Assembly: GCF_029919255.1 (NCBI RefSeq)
Contig: NZ_CP123991.1
Coordinates: 3,008,808 to 3,072,807, forward strand
Direction of reading: 5' to 3'
Origin: a cyanobacterium endosymbiont of Epithemia clementina EcSB
Lineage (GTDB): Bacteria; Cyanobacteriota; Cyanobacteriia; Cyanobacteriales; Microcystaceae
Length of the DNA stretch: 64,000 bases
The notes under the pieces are model-generated. The model had not been told where the DNA came from, did no database searches, and saw only the letters and a list, made by a program, of their open reading frames with translations. A program made the translations under genes and the position numbers. Within the stretch, counting starts at the first letter, position 1. The number at the start of each line of letters is the position of its first letter. This document shows, one piece after another, positions 18,896 to 30,096 of this stretch.

Positions 18896-19765
18896 TTAAA
18901 AATAATCATTAATTGCTTCTCTTGAATAGGGAGTAACTCCAGTTTCTTCCCCAAACCACTTTTCATAAAGTGCTACAGTTTCAGGTTGATCACGAATAAT
19001 TCTTTGCATAAATTTGATTAAACTTTAATGCACAATATTCCGCCATGCAGATTCATCTTGAAGGAGTATACAAGAATAAGATTCCTAGACATAGGGAAAC
19101 TCTGGAACTACTTCCAATTGTCTAGAATTCCTTGATTCTTTTAGAAAAATTTCATCACCTACACAGGCATCTATCATCCACGCCTCTAGTTTTTTTAACC
19201 AATCATTACAGTCTTTTAATATTACTAATTTAGCAGCCGGTTGTTGTTGTTTAATTACCAGTTCATTGGTAGTTTTAGGAATTACCCCGACTTGACGACC
19301 AGCGAGGGGATCAATTGTTTCTAGTCCACTCCCTTTTTTAACTAAAATTTTTGTGCCACTAGCAAAATAACTCACGGTAAAATATACTGTCTGAGTTCGT
19401 TGCAAATTGACTGTTGTTGAGGCATATTCAATATCAATCTTTCTTTTTTAAATAAAAGAGAAGCGATTTTTAGCAGTTACTTTTACTAAATTAAGTTTAA
19501 TGAGTTCACCTATTTTTTTTATATTTTTACAAATTATTTCGAGGATATTCTTTAAATATCCTACCCATTTTCCTTGTTCATTAACGTAACCAAAAGGAAT
19601 AGCGTCTTTACGAGTTCCGGCAGTAACCACTCCAGGTTTTCTAATTTTTCCCAAAATTACACTAGCCCAACTGGAAGATTGGCTGGTTGTCGCAAACATT
19701 AAAATTAAAATCACTAAAGCTAATTTTTTCCCCACCGTCTCTTCTCTAATACAACTTAGGTTCAT
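18896..19765 (-). pseudogene. Decayed amino-acid ABC transporter substrate-binding protein (GlnH-like)
   Basis: Read on the minus strand, three frames in the right order give a periplasmic polar amino-acid binding protein. There is a hydrophobic leader (GKKLALVILILMFATTSQSS), then IRKPGVVTAGTRKDAIPFGY and VNEQGKWVGY. After a frameshift near 19450 come IDIEYASTTVNLQRTQTVYF and TVSYFASGTKILVKKGSGLE. After another near 19080 come IIRDQPETVALYEKWFGEET and GVTPYSREAI. Family members are about 270-300 residues, matching the 870-base span. At least two frameshifts and internal stops make it non-functional. Loss of amino-acid uptake would fit altered nutrition inside a host, but that is inference. 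Confidence 0.8.
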
Positions 19766-19951
19766 AGACCAAAGGGATAGAAGGAATGTTTCGTCAAAGT
19801 TGATTAACTTAAATAAATAAGAGTGTAATTTAGCTAAGTCACAAAGATCCACTTAAAAATTTTCCGTTGCTTATGAGAAATAGATGATAATGTGACTAGC
19901 TAAGTATGTTAACTTAATCAGTGAATCCTGCTCAGTTCTGTTTAGGCAAAA

Positions 19952-22900
19952 ATGACAACTAATCCTCCAAATTCACCATTAAAACCGCCTAAAAAAAATA
20001 ATTTATTAACTAGATTAGCTAGTTTTGCTAGGCGGCCTTCTACCCTGATAATGAGCGGAGTGTTGCTAATCTTGGGGATGACAACCTATTATGGAATTAA
20101 TTATTTTGTCTGTAAAAAACTATCACCTCTCCTTTCTAAAGAATTTAGTAAACTTCTTGAAAGAGAAGTTAAAATAGGTGAAGTCGAAAGCTTTTTTTTT
20201 AATAGAATCAGTGTTGGACGTTCTTATATTCTTACGACTAATACGGATACAGATTATGCTGAAGCTGAAAAAATTGCTATCAGTTTTAATCCCCTACCAA
20301 TCTTTATTGGTAGACCTTTAATTATTGATATTACTATCAAAAAATCTAATCTTTTTATCGAACAAGATCAAACAGGAGAATGGATCAAATTACCAAAAAT
20401 TAAAGAAGAAGAACTTAATCTTCCAATTAGTCTTGACGCTAAGATTCGTTTCAAAGATGCAGATATTACAGTTCATCCTTACGGGTTTAAAGAATCTCTA
20501 TCTCTCGAAACAGACGGACAAGCAGATTATAATTATCAATCCAATGAGAATCAACAATTTAGTTATGCTTTTGAAGTTAGTGTTCTAAACAGTGAGATTA
20601 ATATAGAAGGAAAAACCAATATTAAGAGTTGGAAAACCCAAGCACAATTACAGGTTTATAAACTTGGGTTAGCTGAGTTAGTTTCTTTGATTCCTAATTT
20701 ACCTATCACCCTCAAAAGTGGACAATTAAATAGTAATTTAAATCTTTCTATTCCTTCTTTAGAAGAAATAGAAAGATTTACAGGATCAGGAGAATTTAAT
20801 ATCTCTACCATTGAAGCAAATATTAAATCCTTAAAAACTCCTCTTAAAGTTAACTTAGGTTTAGATTTTCAAGGAAAAAATGTTCAATTACAAAATATAG
20901 AAATTAGTCTAGGAAAATTAATTACTAAAATTACTGGAGTAATTAATTGGGAGCAAGGTTACAATATTAATATTGATATTAATCCAGTTTTTCTAGAAGA
21001 TTTACTTGCTATTGTTTTCCTCAAATTACCTCTTAAATTAAAGGGAGAAATTCAAGGAAAAATTAAACTTAGTGGGGGGATTAAAAATCCTATTTTGACT
21101 GGAACAATTAAAAATACAGAATTTCTGCTAATCGATCAGGTTATTATTAAAACATTTACAAGCAATTTTAAAGCTAATTTAGATCAATTTATCCTCGAAA
21201 AAGTCCAAATTATTCCTGCTGCTGGTGGAAAGATTGTAGCTAGGGCAAAAGTAGAACCAGGAGTTCTAAAAGAGATCAAAGAAACAAAAAAAACTGATTG
21301 GAAAAAAATCCCTTTCTTCCTCGCTTTTGAGGTTGAACTACCCACAGAAGAATTAGTTACTCCTTATTTTCAAAAAAAACAAGGTATTAGTTTAGGAAAA
21401 ATTACAACTAAAGGTGCAATTACTGGAACTTTAGGGAACCCATTGGGTAAAATAGAATGGCAGTCCCCGAATCTAATTAACAATTCAAAAGAACAAATTT
21501 CAGGAAAAGGAAAAATTTTATTGTCAGGACGAGAAATTTCACTTGAGGAAACAATTTTAAAGTCTGCAGAAGGATACATTACTATTAATGGGTTAGGAAA
21601 TTTAAAAGATAAAAAGTGGAATATAGCTTTGACAGCTAATACTTTTTCTCTTAGCCCATTTTTAATGATTACTTGTTCGGTTACTACCTGTACTGATCAA
21701 GTTTCTCGTCAGTCAGTTACTCTTACTAAGAGTAATATAAAATTATCTGGTAAGTTAGATGATTTCCATTTAGTAAAAATTCATGGACAGGGAAATTTAA
21801 CTGTTAATGTTAATGGTGGGATAATCGCCGTTAGTAGTCGTATCGCTAATGAGAATATAAAATCCGTTGTTAGTATATCAGAAATTTCTCTTAATCCCTA
21901 TATTGCTAATTTAGCAGTCCCTATCAAAGTAACAAAAAGTTACTTTGATATATCAGGTTCGTTAAGCAAAATCTTAGACAATTTCACTTTAAATATTAAC
22001 CATCTCCAAGCAAAGGGAAATTCACAATTAACGATTGATGGCAGTCCTGTCAATGCAACTATAGACTTAAGCAATGGAATACTACAAACAGTCGTGAGAA
22101 CTGGTAAAATTCCCCTTGACGAAATTGTTCCTAATTTATTCGTTAATGCCAAGTTAATTAAGAGTAGTTTTACTTTAACAGGAAATCTAAATTCCATCCT
22201 TACATCTCTCAAAACAAACTTAGTTTTTAATAGTTTAAAAGCTAATGTAGATGCACATTTTATCGTAGAAGATAGTCTAGTTAGTATTAACGGAAAGTTA
22301 AGAAACGGTCAGATAAATGGGTTAGTTAACCTCGGTGAATTATACCTTAATAAAATTGTTACTACCCTACCTATTCCTGTAAAAGTTATCGGTGGTAACA
22401 TCAAATTTTCCAGTCAATTAACACCTTTACTTTCTACTAAACCTGACGTAAGTAGTGTCAAATTAATAGCTAATCTACAGCTTTCTGCTGCCCAAGGTCA
22501 TATCAATACCACTACTCGATTACATAATAATTGGTGGACAACAAACATCAATGTATCTAATCTCAATTATGCTCTAATTTTAGAAAAAATTATTCCCCAA
22601 GCGTCCCCAATACAAACTTCTAATCTTAACGCAGAAATTAATTTTTCTGGCAGTATAGTAGATTTTCTAGCAGGAAAGAAAATAATTCCTGTTCAAGTTA
22701 ATAATATTGCCGTTCAAGCCGATGGACAAATTTTGAATGCCAAAGGAAATCTGCAATTGTCTAATCTTTTGAGCAACCCTGATATTGCCAACGTCAACTT
22801 ATCAGTTAATGCCAGTTCTAACTTTGATCAATTACCCTTAACTCAATTAGTTTCCATTATTCCCCTAGATAGAAAATTTCTTCTCGGAGAACTTAGCTTA

Positions 22901-25894
22901 AAAGGTCATGGAAAATTTACTGGAAAATTTTTAGGTAACAACCTTTTAACTTCTTCTACATACCCAGGTAATCTCCAATTATTAGGGGATTTAAAATTCA
23001 CTAATTTGGTCTTTAATGATCAAGTTTTTGAAGAGATATTAACAGGAACTATTAAGATCTCTTCAAAAGAAAAAATCACTCTGAATTTAGAAGGAAAAGA
23101 AGATAAAATTACTGCAATCTTAATACCTTGTACCCAAAAAAACTGTTTTGCTCCTTATTTTCCCGCTTCTTTTGAATTACGTCAAACTGCCGGAGAACAA
23201 TCCCCTATTATTGTCCAGGGAATGTTAGAAGACGATCACCTTACCACAAAAATTGAAGTATTACCTCTAAAATTAGCTAGAATTTCTCTAGGTCGACAAT
23301 ATGGCATCTCTGGTTATCTTTCGGGTTCGGTTAGCGGCCAACTGGAGATTGATACTTCCACTCTCGAAGGACGAGGGACTCTAACCATTGACAAACCAAG
23401 GTTAGGATTTATTGAAGGGCGACAACTCACCGCAAAGGTCCAATATAAAAATAATGTGGCTTTTTTACACAATGCAAGCCTCAAATTAGGGAGAAGTGAT
23501 TACAATGTGCAAGGGTCACTTAATCTGCAATCATTAGCCTTACAAGGAAAATTAACGGTTAATGATGGTCGCGTTGAAGATCTGTTGACCGCCTTAAACT
23601 TTACCAACTTTGAACGGGTCTTAGACGTAATTAAATTCCAACCCCCAGACTATACTACGGCTAAAGCCATCCCCCCACAATCTATCGGAGATGCCCAAGC
23701 AGCCATTGCTGAACAAGTAAAATTATTAGGGGTTATTGATCAAAAAATACGCCAATTAGCTGCTCTCCGTAAAGCAGGAGGAATTCCTACCGAATTGGAT
23801 ATTCGCGGTCGCTTCAATGTCGATGTTGCCCTAGGAGGAACTTTCTTGGACCCCACTGTTAACCTAAAATTCATGGGGGATAAGTGGGAATGGCATCCTC
23901 AACAACCCTTTCCCGACATTGTGCCACCCTTGGGGTTGGTGATATTAGATGAACAATTTATTCCCATTAACTCTGTGGAAGTCCAAGCCAAGTCAGTCAA
24001 TGGAATAGTTGCAGTTGAATGCGCCAGAATACTACTAAAAAATACATTATTCACTTTACAGGGGGATTTTTCCTTACAAAACATTGATTCTAAGTGGAAG
24101 GTGCAACACTTATCCGTTGATACAGTAGGTAACTTTGTGAAACTTCCCGTCGATATTGGTGGTTTTGTTGATATGTCAGGAACTCTAGGCGGAACCCCTA
24201 TTCAACCAGAAATACAAGGACAATTTGCCTTTGAAAAAGGAGCATTTCAAGGGCGATCACTAGGAAAAAATCTGCAAGGACAATTTAGCTATCAAGATGG
24301 TCGGTTTCGACTCGCTACTGCTGATGCGTCTTTTGTGCACTTAGCAGTTAATATTCCTTTTCCTATTACCCCCGATAATAATGTATTTAACATTGAGGCA
24401 AAATTAGACACAGACGCACTAAAATTAGTAAGTGTTTTAACTGGGGAACAAGTAATCTTAATTGGCGGAGAGGGGCAAATCAATGCCCAAGTCCAAGGAC
24501 GCATTAATCTTTTCAATGGACTGAGAGTTAATGATTTAAACGCCCAAGGAAAGGTGCTCCTAAGTGAAGCTATTTTCCAAAGTGCCGCTTTGCCCAAACC
24601 TTTAACTATCAGCGGAGAAATTAACCTCGATGATCAAGCCATAAAAATTTCCCAACTACAAGGAACTTTTGCCCAAAGTAACTTGATCATTGCCGGAGTC
24701 TTACCCTTATTTAAGTCCCAACCCCAAATTGAGAACCCCCTCACCGTTGCTATTGAGAAAGGAACTATTGATTTAGAAGGATTATATAGTGGAGGAATAG
24801 AAGGAAGTATTTTTGTTATGGGAAATGCCCTTAAACCTTTGGTTGGTGGTGTGGTTCGTTTAGCTGATGGAAAAGTCTTTATACCTAAAACCCCAGAAGT
24901 CGCCACAGGCTTGCCTAACGCTGCCTTAACTCAATCGTCAAGAACTAGTCGTCAAGTGTTTTTCTCTCAAGAAAATATTCCTTTTATCCCTGAATTACTG
25001 GATTTTAGAGTAATTATTCAAAATTTGTCGGTAGAAACTCTGCCCCTATTTCAGTTTGAATTCGGGGGAGATTTAATAGTTAATGGCTCTTTAAATAATT
25101 TGACTAGCCTGAAGCCTCAAGGAAATGTTATCCTCAATCGAGGACAGATTAATTTTCTTGAAACCCGTTTTTTGCTTGAACGTCGGAACCTTAATCAAAT
25201 TGTTTTTTATCCAGACAAAGGATTATTAAATCCCGATCTTGATCTACAACTACGGACGATTGTCTCAGGAGTTTCTGAGACCTCAAAGGACTTCCGTGCG
25301 GCTGATACTACTGAAATTCCTGATGATAGTTTAAATAAAGTAGAACGAATTGATATAAATTTAGCTCTTAAGGGATCTTTAACTCAGTTAATTCCTAGTT
25401 TTTACAAAGATAAATCAGAGTTGTGCTTGATTAAAAATCCTCTACAACCAATCCGTACTAAAACCACCTGGTCTGTGGAAGAATTAAACCTTTTAAAAAA
25501 CTGTTTGACTTTTCTGGCTGAGAACAGTAAAGAGAACTTAGATGAACAACTCCTAAGTAATCCAGTGATTAATTTAACCAGTAGTCCTCCGCAGAGTCAA
25601 GGACAAATTGTCCGCTTGTTAGGAAAACAAATATTTGTTTTAGCTGAATCTTTACAAGGACAAAGTACTGAGCAGTTAATTCAATTTGGCGTTGTTCAGT
25701 TAGTATTGCCAATGCTATTTCAAACCTTTATTTATGATATAGAGAGTGCCATAAGTGAAACTACTAAAAGTACAGATTGGAGACTTTTACCATTCTTAGA
25801 AACTATTTATGAATTGGAAGATAAAGTGTTTATTAAATTCTATTATGATTACATTCTTAATGAATTTCGAATTCGCTATGAAAAACGATTCTAG
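19952..25894 (+). CDS. tamB: TamB / DUF490-type inner-membrane-anchored envelope protein
   Basis: A giant 1980-residue AsmA-clan protein that bridges the inner and outer membranes and takes part in lipid transport or outer-membrane protein assembly. One N-terminal transmembrane anchor lies at about residues 31-50 (TLIMSGVLLILGMTTYYGIN). It is followed by very long runs of alternating beta-strand sequence, typical of the hydrophobic-groove beta-taco fold. The C-terminal part has the conserved domain (GGDLIVNGSLNNLTSLKPQG, FLETRFLLERRNL, DLDLQLRTIVSGVS) and ends RYEKRF with a terminal Phe. The C-terminal quarter is much less AT-rich than the middle. The whole 5.9 kb frame is open. Cyanobacterial TamB proteins are commonly of this size. 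Confidence 0.9.
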   Translation: MTTNPPNSPLKPPKKNNLLTRLASFARRPSTLIMSGVLLILGMTTYYGINYFVCKKLSPLLSKEFSKLLEREVKIGEVESFFFNRISVGRSYILTTNTDTDYAEAEKIAISFNPLPIFIGRPLIIDITIKKSNLFIEQDQTGEWIKLPKIKEEELNLPISLDAKIRFKDADITVHPYGFKESLSLETDGQADYNYQSNENQQFSYAFEVSVLNSEINIEGKTNIKSWKTQAQLQVYKLGLAELVSLIPNLPITLKSGQLNSNLNLSIPSLEEIERFTGSGEFNISTIEANIKSLKTPLKVNLGLDFQGKNVQLQNIEISLGKLITKITGVINWEQGYNINIDINPVFLEDLLAIVFLKLPLKLKGEIQGKIKLSGGIKNPILTGTIKNTEFLLIDQVIIKTFTSNFKANLDQFILEKVQIIPAAGGKIVARAKVEPGVLKEIKETKKTDWKKIPFFLAFEVELPTEELVTPYFQKKQGISLGKITTKGAITGTLGNPLGKIEWQSPNLINNSKEQISGKGKILLSGREISLEETILKSAEGYITINGLGNLKDKKWNIALTANTFSLSPFLMITCSVTTCTDQVSRQSVTLTKSNIKLSGKLDDFHLVKIHGQGNLTVNVNGGIIAVSSRIANENIKSVVSISEISLNPYIANLAVPIKVTKSYFDISGSLSKILDNFTLNINHLQAKGNSQLTIDGSPVNATIDLSNGILQTVVRTGKIPLDEIVPNLFVNAKLIKSSFTLTGNLNSILTSLKTNLVFNSLKANVDAHFIVEDSLVSINGKLRNGQINGLVNLGELYLNKIVTTLPIPVKVIGGNIKFSSQLTPLLSTKPDVSSVKLIANLQLSAAQGHINTTTRLHNNWWTTNINVSNLNYALILEKIIPQASPIQTSNLNAEINFSGSIVDFLAGKKIIPVQVNNIAVQADGQILNAKGNLQLSNLLSNPDIANVNLSVNASSNFDQLPLTQLVSIIPLDRKFLLGELSLKGHGKFTGKFLGNNLLTSSTYPGNLQLLGDLKFTNLVFNDQVFEEILTGTIKISSKEKITLNLEGKEDKITAILIPCTQKNCFAPYFPASFELRQTAGEQSPIIVQGMLEDDHLTTKIEVLPLKLARISLGRQYGISGYLSGSVSGQLEIDTSTLEGRGTLTIDKPRLGFIEGRQLTAKVQYKNNVAFLHNASLKLGRSDYNVQGSLNLQSLALQGKLTVNDGRVEDLLTALNFTNFERVLDVIKFQPPDYTTAKAIPPQSIGDAQAAIAEQVKLLGVIDQKIRQLAALRKAGGIPTELDIRGRFNVDVALGGTFLDPTVNLKFMGDKWEWHPQQPFPDIVPPLGLVILDEQFIPINSVEVQAKSVNGIVAVECARILLKNTLFTLQGDFSLQNIDSKWKVQHLSVDTVGNFVKLPVDIGGFVDMSGTLGGTPIQPEIQGQFAFEKGAFQGRSLGKNLQGQFSYQDGRFRLATADASFVHLAVNIPFPITPDNNVFNIEAKLDTDALKLVSVLTGEQVILIGGEGQINAQVQGRINLFNGLRVNDLNAQGKVLLSEAIFQSAALPKPLTISGEINLDDQAIKISQLQGTFAQSNLIIAGVLPLFKSQPQIENPLTVAIEKGTIDLEGLYSGGIEGSIFVMGNALKPLVGGVVRLADGKVFIPKTPEVATGLPNAALTQSSRTSRQVFFSQENIPFIPELLDFRVIIQNLSVETLPLFQFEFGGDLIVNGSLNNLTSLKPQGNVILNRGQINFLETRFLLERRNLNQIVFYPDKGLLNPDLDLQLRTIVSGVSETSKDFRAADTTEIPDDSLNKVERIDINLALKGSLTQLIPSFYKDKSELCLIKNPLQPIRTKTTWSVEELNLLKNCLTFLAENSKENLDEQLLSNPVINLTSSPPQSQGQIVRLLGKQIFVLAESLQGQSTEQLIQFGVVQLVLPMLFQTFIYDIESAISETTKSTDWRLLPFLETIYELEDKVFIKFYYDYILNEFRIRYEKRF

Positions 25895-26901
25895 TTAATT
25901 TTTAATGAAATTAAAATATCATACAACTAATACTAACTAAAAAAAAGTTGCAATATTATATTAATAATAATTAAAATTTATTGCGACTAAAATGTGCCTA
26001 GCCATTCAACATTTCACTGTTAACAAATATTTTTTAACTATTAGTGACAGAACCAATACCCACAAATACTTAGCTACGTATTAAGTCAGAAAGATATTGA
26101 AAGATAGGAAGACTTTTACCTTTTTTACTGATTAAAGAACAAAAAAAACTAGCGAACAGATTCAACAAATATTCCAAACTATAATCTCAATTATAGAGCA
26201 ATTTCATCCTTAACAATATCAATACATTGAAACAAGTTCAAAAGACAACAACATTAATATATCTGTCTGTATAGCTGTCGATATAGTTATTTCTTTTTTA
26301 ATTCTGTTAGCTTAATTTTTTAGACAGACCGGCATCTAGGAATTACTCGTTTTTAACTATTTTATTATTTGTATTTTACATTCATCTGAAGCATATGATT
26401 GTCTTCATAATTATATTATTATAATCACCCCTTCCTGATTAATTAGGATTAATAGGTAAACAAAACACGATATAACTCAAATGAATTCTAAAGAGTTTTG
26501 GATTGATTATTAAGTTGTTATTTTGCTGATGTCATTTTACTGAAAGTCATGGTAATAACAGCCGTTTTTGTTTAGATAGACCAAATTAAAAAATAAAGCT
26601 ATATTCCATATATATTTACACTAAAACTATAGAAATTAACAAGAATACTGATCAATTAACTCGACAACTAATTGGCTGATCTACCCACTACTATTCTCGT
26701 GAGCTATCCAATCAAAATATTCTATAACATAATGGTCAAAAGATGTTCTTAATTAGGTTATCGTTACGCTTTAATATTTGCTAAATGTGCAGCACAATAC
26801 AAGTCCATTCAGTAGAAAATTTTATATCTATTACTATGATTCAGATGTCAAAATTTATTTTCTGTTTAACAAACTGTTTAAATAGAGAAAACACATGTTT
26901 A
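25895..26901. other. Gene-free AT-rich stretch between tamB and lgt
   Basis: About 1 kb with no frame, RNA or strong hairpin that I can support. The two flanking genes converge here, so it should contain both their 3' ends. No convincing terminator was found. Confidence 0.5.
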
Positions 26902-27732
26902 TTAATGATGAACATCTGGTAGTGATCGCTTTGCCTTATAGAGCCAAATTAAACCCAAAATTCCAAATCCTATCATTACCAAACTAATTACTTGAGCAAT
27001 TCTTAAAGAGCCTAACATTAGGCTATCTGTTCTCAATCCTTCTATCCAAAACCTCCCAAAACTGTAGGCTATTAAATAGACTAAAGACAATGTACCTACT
27101 TGGATTTTATCCCTATGTTTTAATCCAAAAAAAAATAGATTTAATAACAAAAAAAATACTAACAGATTCCAAATAGATTCATACAAAAAAGTCGGATGAA
27201 AATATTCCTGATTAATATATGTTAAAGGACGGTGATTTACAGGAATATATAGTTTCCAGGGTAAATTAGTCGGAGAACCAAAAGCTTCTGAATTAAAGAA
27301 ATTTCCCCATCGTCCAATGGCTTGTCCTAAGGTTAAAGATGGCACAATTAAATCTGCCAACTGCCAGACAGAAACTTTATTTAAACGAGCAAAAATAATA
27401 GCTGCTAAGGTTCCTCCAATAATAGCTCCATGAATGGCAATTCCCCCTTTCCAAATAGCAATAATATCCCCTGGATTTTGAGCATACTGTTGCCATTCAA
27501 AGATAACATAATAAAGTCGAGCGCAGAGAATAGCGGAAATAACCAACCAAATCACTAGATCAGCCACTAAATTGGGATCAACCTGACGTTTGGTGGCTAA
27601 CCATTGGGATAGAGCAACACCAATTAAGATTGAAGACGAGATCAATAAGCCATACCAACGAATGGCAAAAAAACCAATTTCAAAGACAATTGGCCCTGGA
27701 GATTGAAACTGAAACCCTAATAAACTGTTCAT
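26902..27732 (-). CDS. lgt: Prolipoprotein diacylglyceryl transferase
   Basis: Integral membrane enzyme that moves diacylglycerol from phosphatidylglycerol to the lipobox Cys of prelipoproteins, the first step of lipoprotein maturation. The signature [13 protein letters not shown] begins at residue 140. The conserved His101 lies in AIHGAIIGG, and the N-terminal FAIRWYGLL contains the family's RWYG element. About seven transmembrane helices can be traced along the 276 residues, normal for Lgt. ATG start at 27732. A LOG-family gene lies 150 bases upstream on the same strand. They may be cotranscribed, although a gap of that size could hold a promoter. Confidence 0.95.
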   Translation of the reverse strand: MNSLLGFQFQSPGPIVFEIGFFAIRWYGLLISSSILIGVALSQWLATKRQVDPNLVADLVIWLVISAILCARLYYVIFEWQQYAQNPGDIIAIWKGGIAIHGAIIGGTLAAIIFARLNKVSVWQLADLIVPSLTLGQAIGRWGNFFNSEAFGSPTNLPWKLYIPVNHRPLTYINQEYFHPTFLYESIWNLLVFFLLLNLFFFGLKHRDKIQVGTLSLVYLIAYSFGRFWIEGLRTDSLMLGSLRIAQVISLVMIGFGILGLIWLYKAKRSLPDVHH

Positions 27733-27884
27733 TATCCAAATTAGTAGTTAAGACATTGGAGAAATAGAGTGTCAAGACCAAAGTTAATTAAGTATAATTG
27801 TACGCATTAACAGCTTTTGACCTCTACCAAGTAAGCAGTTAAATGTTTTTCTTCTTGTTATTTTCTCATAGTTCTCACAATCAT

Positions 27885-28949
27885 CTACTTCCATTCGGGG
27901 TGAGGTTCTACCGGTAAACAAGAACTATATTGATTGATCTGATTAATCATTTGATATAGGCGACCAAAGTTGCGCTGGTCAAAATGAAAGACTAAGCGAG
28001 GTAAGCTTTCTGTTTCATCTCCTTTTTCACTAGGTAAAGCAGCACTTTTACAAATTGTTTCTTTGACAAGAATATCTGAATAGTCGTCATTGAGCTGGTC
28101 TACTTGTTCATCAGATAATTCTAAATTAAGACGCATCACAAATAAATCTCCCACATAGCGACTTGAATGATACACGCAATAGAAATTATGGATAACATTA
28201 CAGGCATGGGCTAAATTGTCTGTAACAGTATAGAGACTAAAGTCTTCTGTATTAATTAATCCCCGTCGTAACAAATTCTTCTGGTTATGCTCGTTCCAAG
28301 TTTTCCAATAATCGCCTCCAGGTTCATCAATTAATACTAAAGGACAGGGGCCATATTTTCCTGTCTGAGAAAGAGTGAGGGTTTCAAAGACTTCATCTTG
28401 GGTGCCAAACCCTCCTGCAAATAGAGCTACTGCGTCACTTTCTCGTAGAAAAAAGAGTTTTCTGGTAAAAAAGTATTTAAAATTAATCAATTTAGGATCA
28501 TCAGCAATAAAAGGGTTGGCACTTTGTTCAAATGGTAATTGGATATTAAGTCCAAAAGAATGCTCTGGTCCTGCTCCTTCATTCCCTGCTTGCATTATCC
28601 CTCCTCCTCCGCCTGTGAGAACCATAAACCCAAACTGAGTGATGCAACGGGAAAATTCAACTGCTAAATGATACTCTGAACTTTGGGGAGACAGGCGAGA
28701 CGAGCCAAAGATGGTAACTTTACGTATGTGACGGTAAGGATAAAAAGTCTGAAACCCTTGTTCTAAGTCTTCTAGGGCAGCAGTTAAAATTTTCCAGTCG
28801 AGGCGGTCTATCTCTTCTCCAGCAATTCTCAACAAGACAGACAATGCCCGTTTGACTAGGGTGCCATGTTGATGTTCTGACAATTTTGCTATCAATTCCC
28901 CTATGTCTTTAGCTAAAGAAGGGTCTATATTATCTTTTGATAAAGTCAT
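27885..28949 (-). CDS. LOG-family nucleotide phosphoribohydrolase / lysine-decarboxylase-fold protein
   Basis: Rossmann-fold protein of the LOG/YgdH-type group, which cleave nucleoside 5'-monophosphates to base and ribose 5-phosphate (cytokinin-activating LOG or the PpnN-type nucleosidase). Visible motifs are FGSSR (81-85), GGGGGIMQAGNEGA (from 113) and GGFGTQDE (179-186), the PGGxGTxxE equivalent with Phe in place of the usual Thr/Ser. A helical N-terminal extension of about 75 residues and a C-terminal extension (354 residues in all) set it apart from the 190-residue LOG enzymes and resemble longer bacterial nucleosidases. Cytoplasmic. A role in nucleotide salvage is likely but unproven. 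Confidence 0.85.
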   Translation of the reverse strand: MTLSKDNIDPSLAKDIGELIAKLSEHQHGTLVKRALSVLLRIAGEEIDRLDWKILTAALEDLEQGFQTFYPYRHIRKVTIFGSSRLSPQSSEYHLAVEFSRCITQFGFMVLTGGGGGIMQAGNEGAGPEHSFGLNIQLPFEQSANPFIADDPKLINFKYFFTRKLFFLRESDAVALFAGGFGTQDEVFETLTLSQTGKYGPCPLVLIDEPGGDYWKTWNEHNQKNLLRRGLINTEDFSLYTVTDNLAHACNVIHNFYCVYHSSRYVGDLFVMRLNLELSDEQVDQLNDDYSDILVKETICKSAALPSEKGDETESLPRLVFHFDQRNFGRLYQMINQINQYSSCLPVEPHPEWK

Positions 28950-29490
28950 AGTTATGTCTTGAAGACTACCTTCATTGTATCGAAGTTCTATTTATTCAGA
29001 TAAATCTCTATGTGTTAAGAAATACATAGAATCAAAAATACTGAGTTTTCCCATTGTCTTAAGTTTTATATTGTTTCTCTTTGAATTTTTTAGTTTTATT
29101 AATTAATAATTATAGCTCTTTTGGACTGAATATGATATGATTGCAGTTGATAGTTGTTAAATTTTTTATCTTGGCTATATTTTATCACTCCAAAAACTTG
29201 ATCTTATAAAGATAAAGTTTTTCAAATCTTGTAAATACGTAAAATAAGACTTCCAGTTTTTATTTATTAATATTTTGTCACAGCTAGTCTAGAAGGGACT
29301 TAATGATTAAGTCTTCAAAAGCTAGAAAAAGAAATAATAGCAGTTTTCCGTTGAATAAATAGTTTTCTCCTGCTCTATATAAGTTTTGGTTTTGTAAATA
29401 TTTGCTACTGATGTAAAAAACATTATAAACCTGTATCAAAAAAATTACTAACTCTCCTAGAAAGAAATAATAGATATTTGGAAAGGTAAA
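28950..29490. other. AT-rich intergenic region
   Basis: About 540 bases between divergent genes. It should carry the promoter of the LOG-family gene on the minus strand, but no clear -35/-10 pair stands out. No gene is recognisable. Confidence 0.4.
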
Positions 29491-29553
29491 ATGGCAATTT
29501 CTCTGTTAACTATCATGAGTTTAGTTTCATTCTTAACCACTTTCATTGTTTGA
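29491..29553 (+). CDS. Possible 20-residue hydrophobic peptide
   Basis: ATG 29491 is preceded at good spacing by GGAAAGG and encodes MAISLLTIMSLVSFLTTFIV, a single membrane-spanning helix, before TGA. It could be a genuine small membrane protein, like the tiny subunits of cyanobacterial electron-transport complexes, or the head of a truncated gene. I cannot assign it. Chance is also plausible at this length. Confidence 0.2.
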   Translation: MAISLLTIMSLVSFLTTFIV

Positions 29554-29644
29554 CTTTTATGTACTTTTGTTTTTTGAAACTATAAAAGTGTTATTTTGAA
29601 AGTAAATGAATATTGTTTTATCACACAACGTTTTTAGTGAAAAT

Positions 29645-29803
29645 ATGAATAATTGTCCTATTTGTTCTAGTCAAATTTTACGGCATATCAATCATCATAA
29701 AATCTACTGGTATTGTCCCCATTGCCATGAAAAGGTTCCCAATTTCACTCGGGTTTTAGTTTCTCAGAAAATTCATGAGGTTGTGACCGACGAAGAACGT
29801 TAA
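29645..29803 (+). CDS. Small zinc-ribbon protein
   Basis: A 52-residue protein starting at ATG 29645 (MNNCPICSSQILRHI...). It has two CxxC knuckles, CPIC and CPHC, separated by a His-rich linker (RHINHHKIYWY), the pattern of a zinc ribbon. I prefer this start to the in-frame ATG 29606 because the extra residues are not zinc-ribbon-like and the shorter form begins directly at the first knuckle. Similar very short CPxC...CPHC proteins are, to my knowledge, present in many cyanobacteria without known function. A regulatory or RNA/DNA-binding role is possible. Confidence 0.6.
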   Translation: MNNCPICSSQILRHINHHKIYWYCPHCHEKVPNFTRVLVSQKIHEVVTDEER

Positions 29804-30096
29804 TATGTAACAGTTAAACTTAATTGTTAAACTCTTTAAAAAAGCAAGACAACATATAAATACTCATAATATGGCTGGTCTGATCAATCCCGCCATAGCG
29901 CACAGTGCACAAGGGATATGATATGGTCAGATACATTACCAAACTGTTGATTTGTCAAGAATCGGGTTGAGATTTTGATGATTGATTAATAAACTTGGAC
30001 AGTCAACCAATCAAATCAATCATCTCGACTCCCTTAAAGAACTTCAACAGATCAATCAAGACCATTTACTCCCCTTACGTCAAGAGAGTGCAACGT

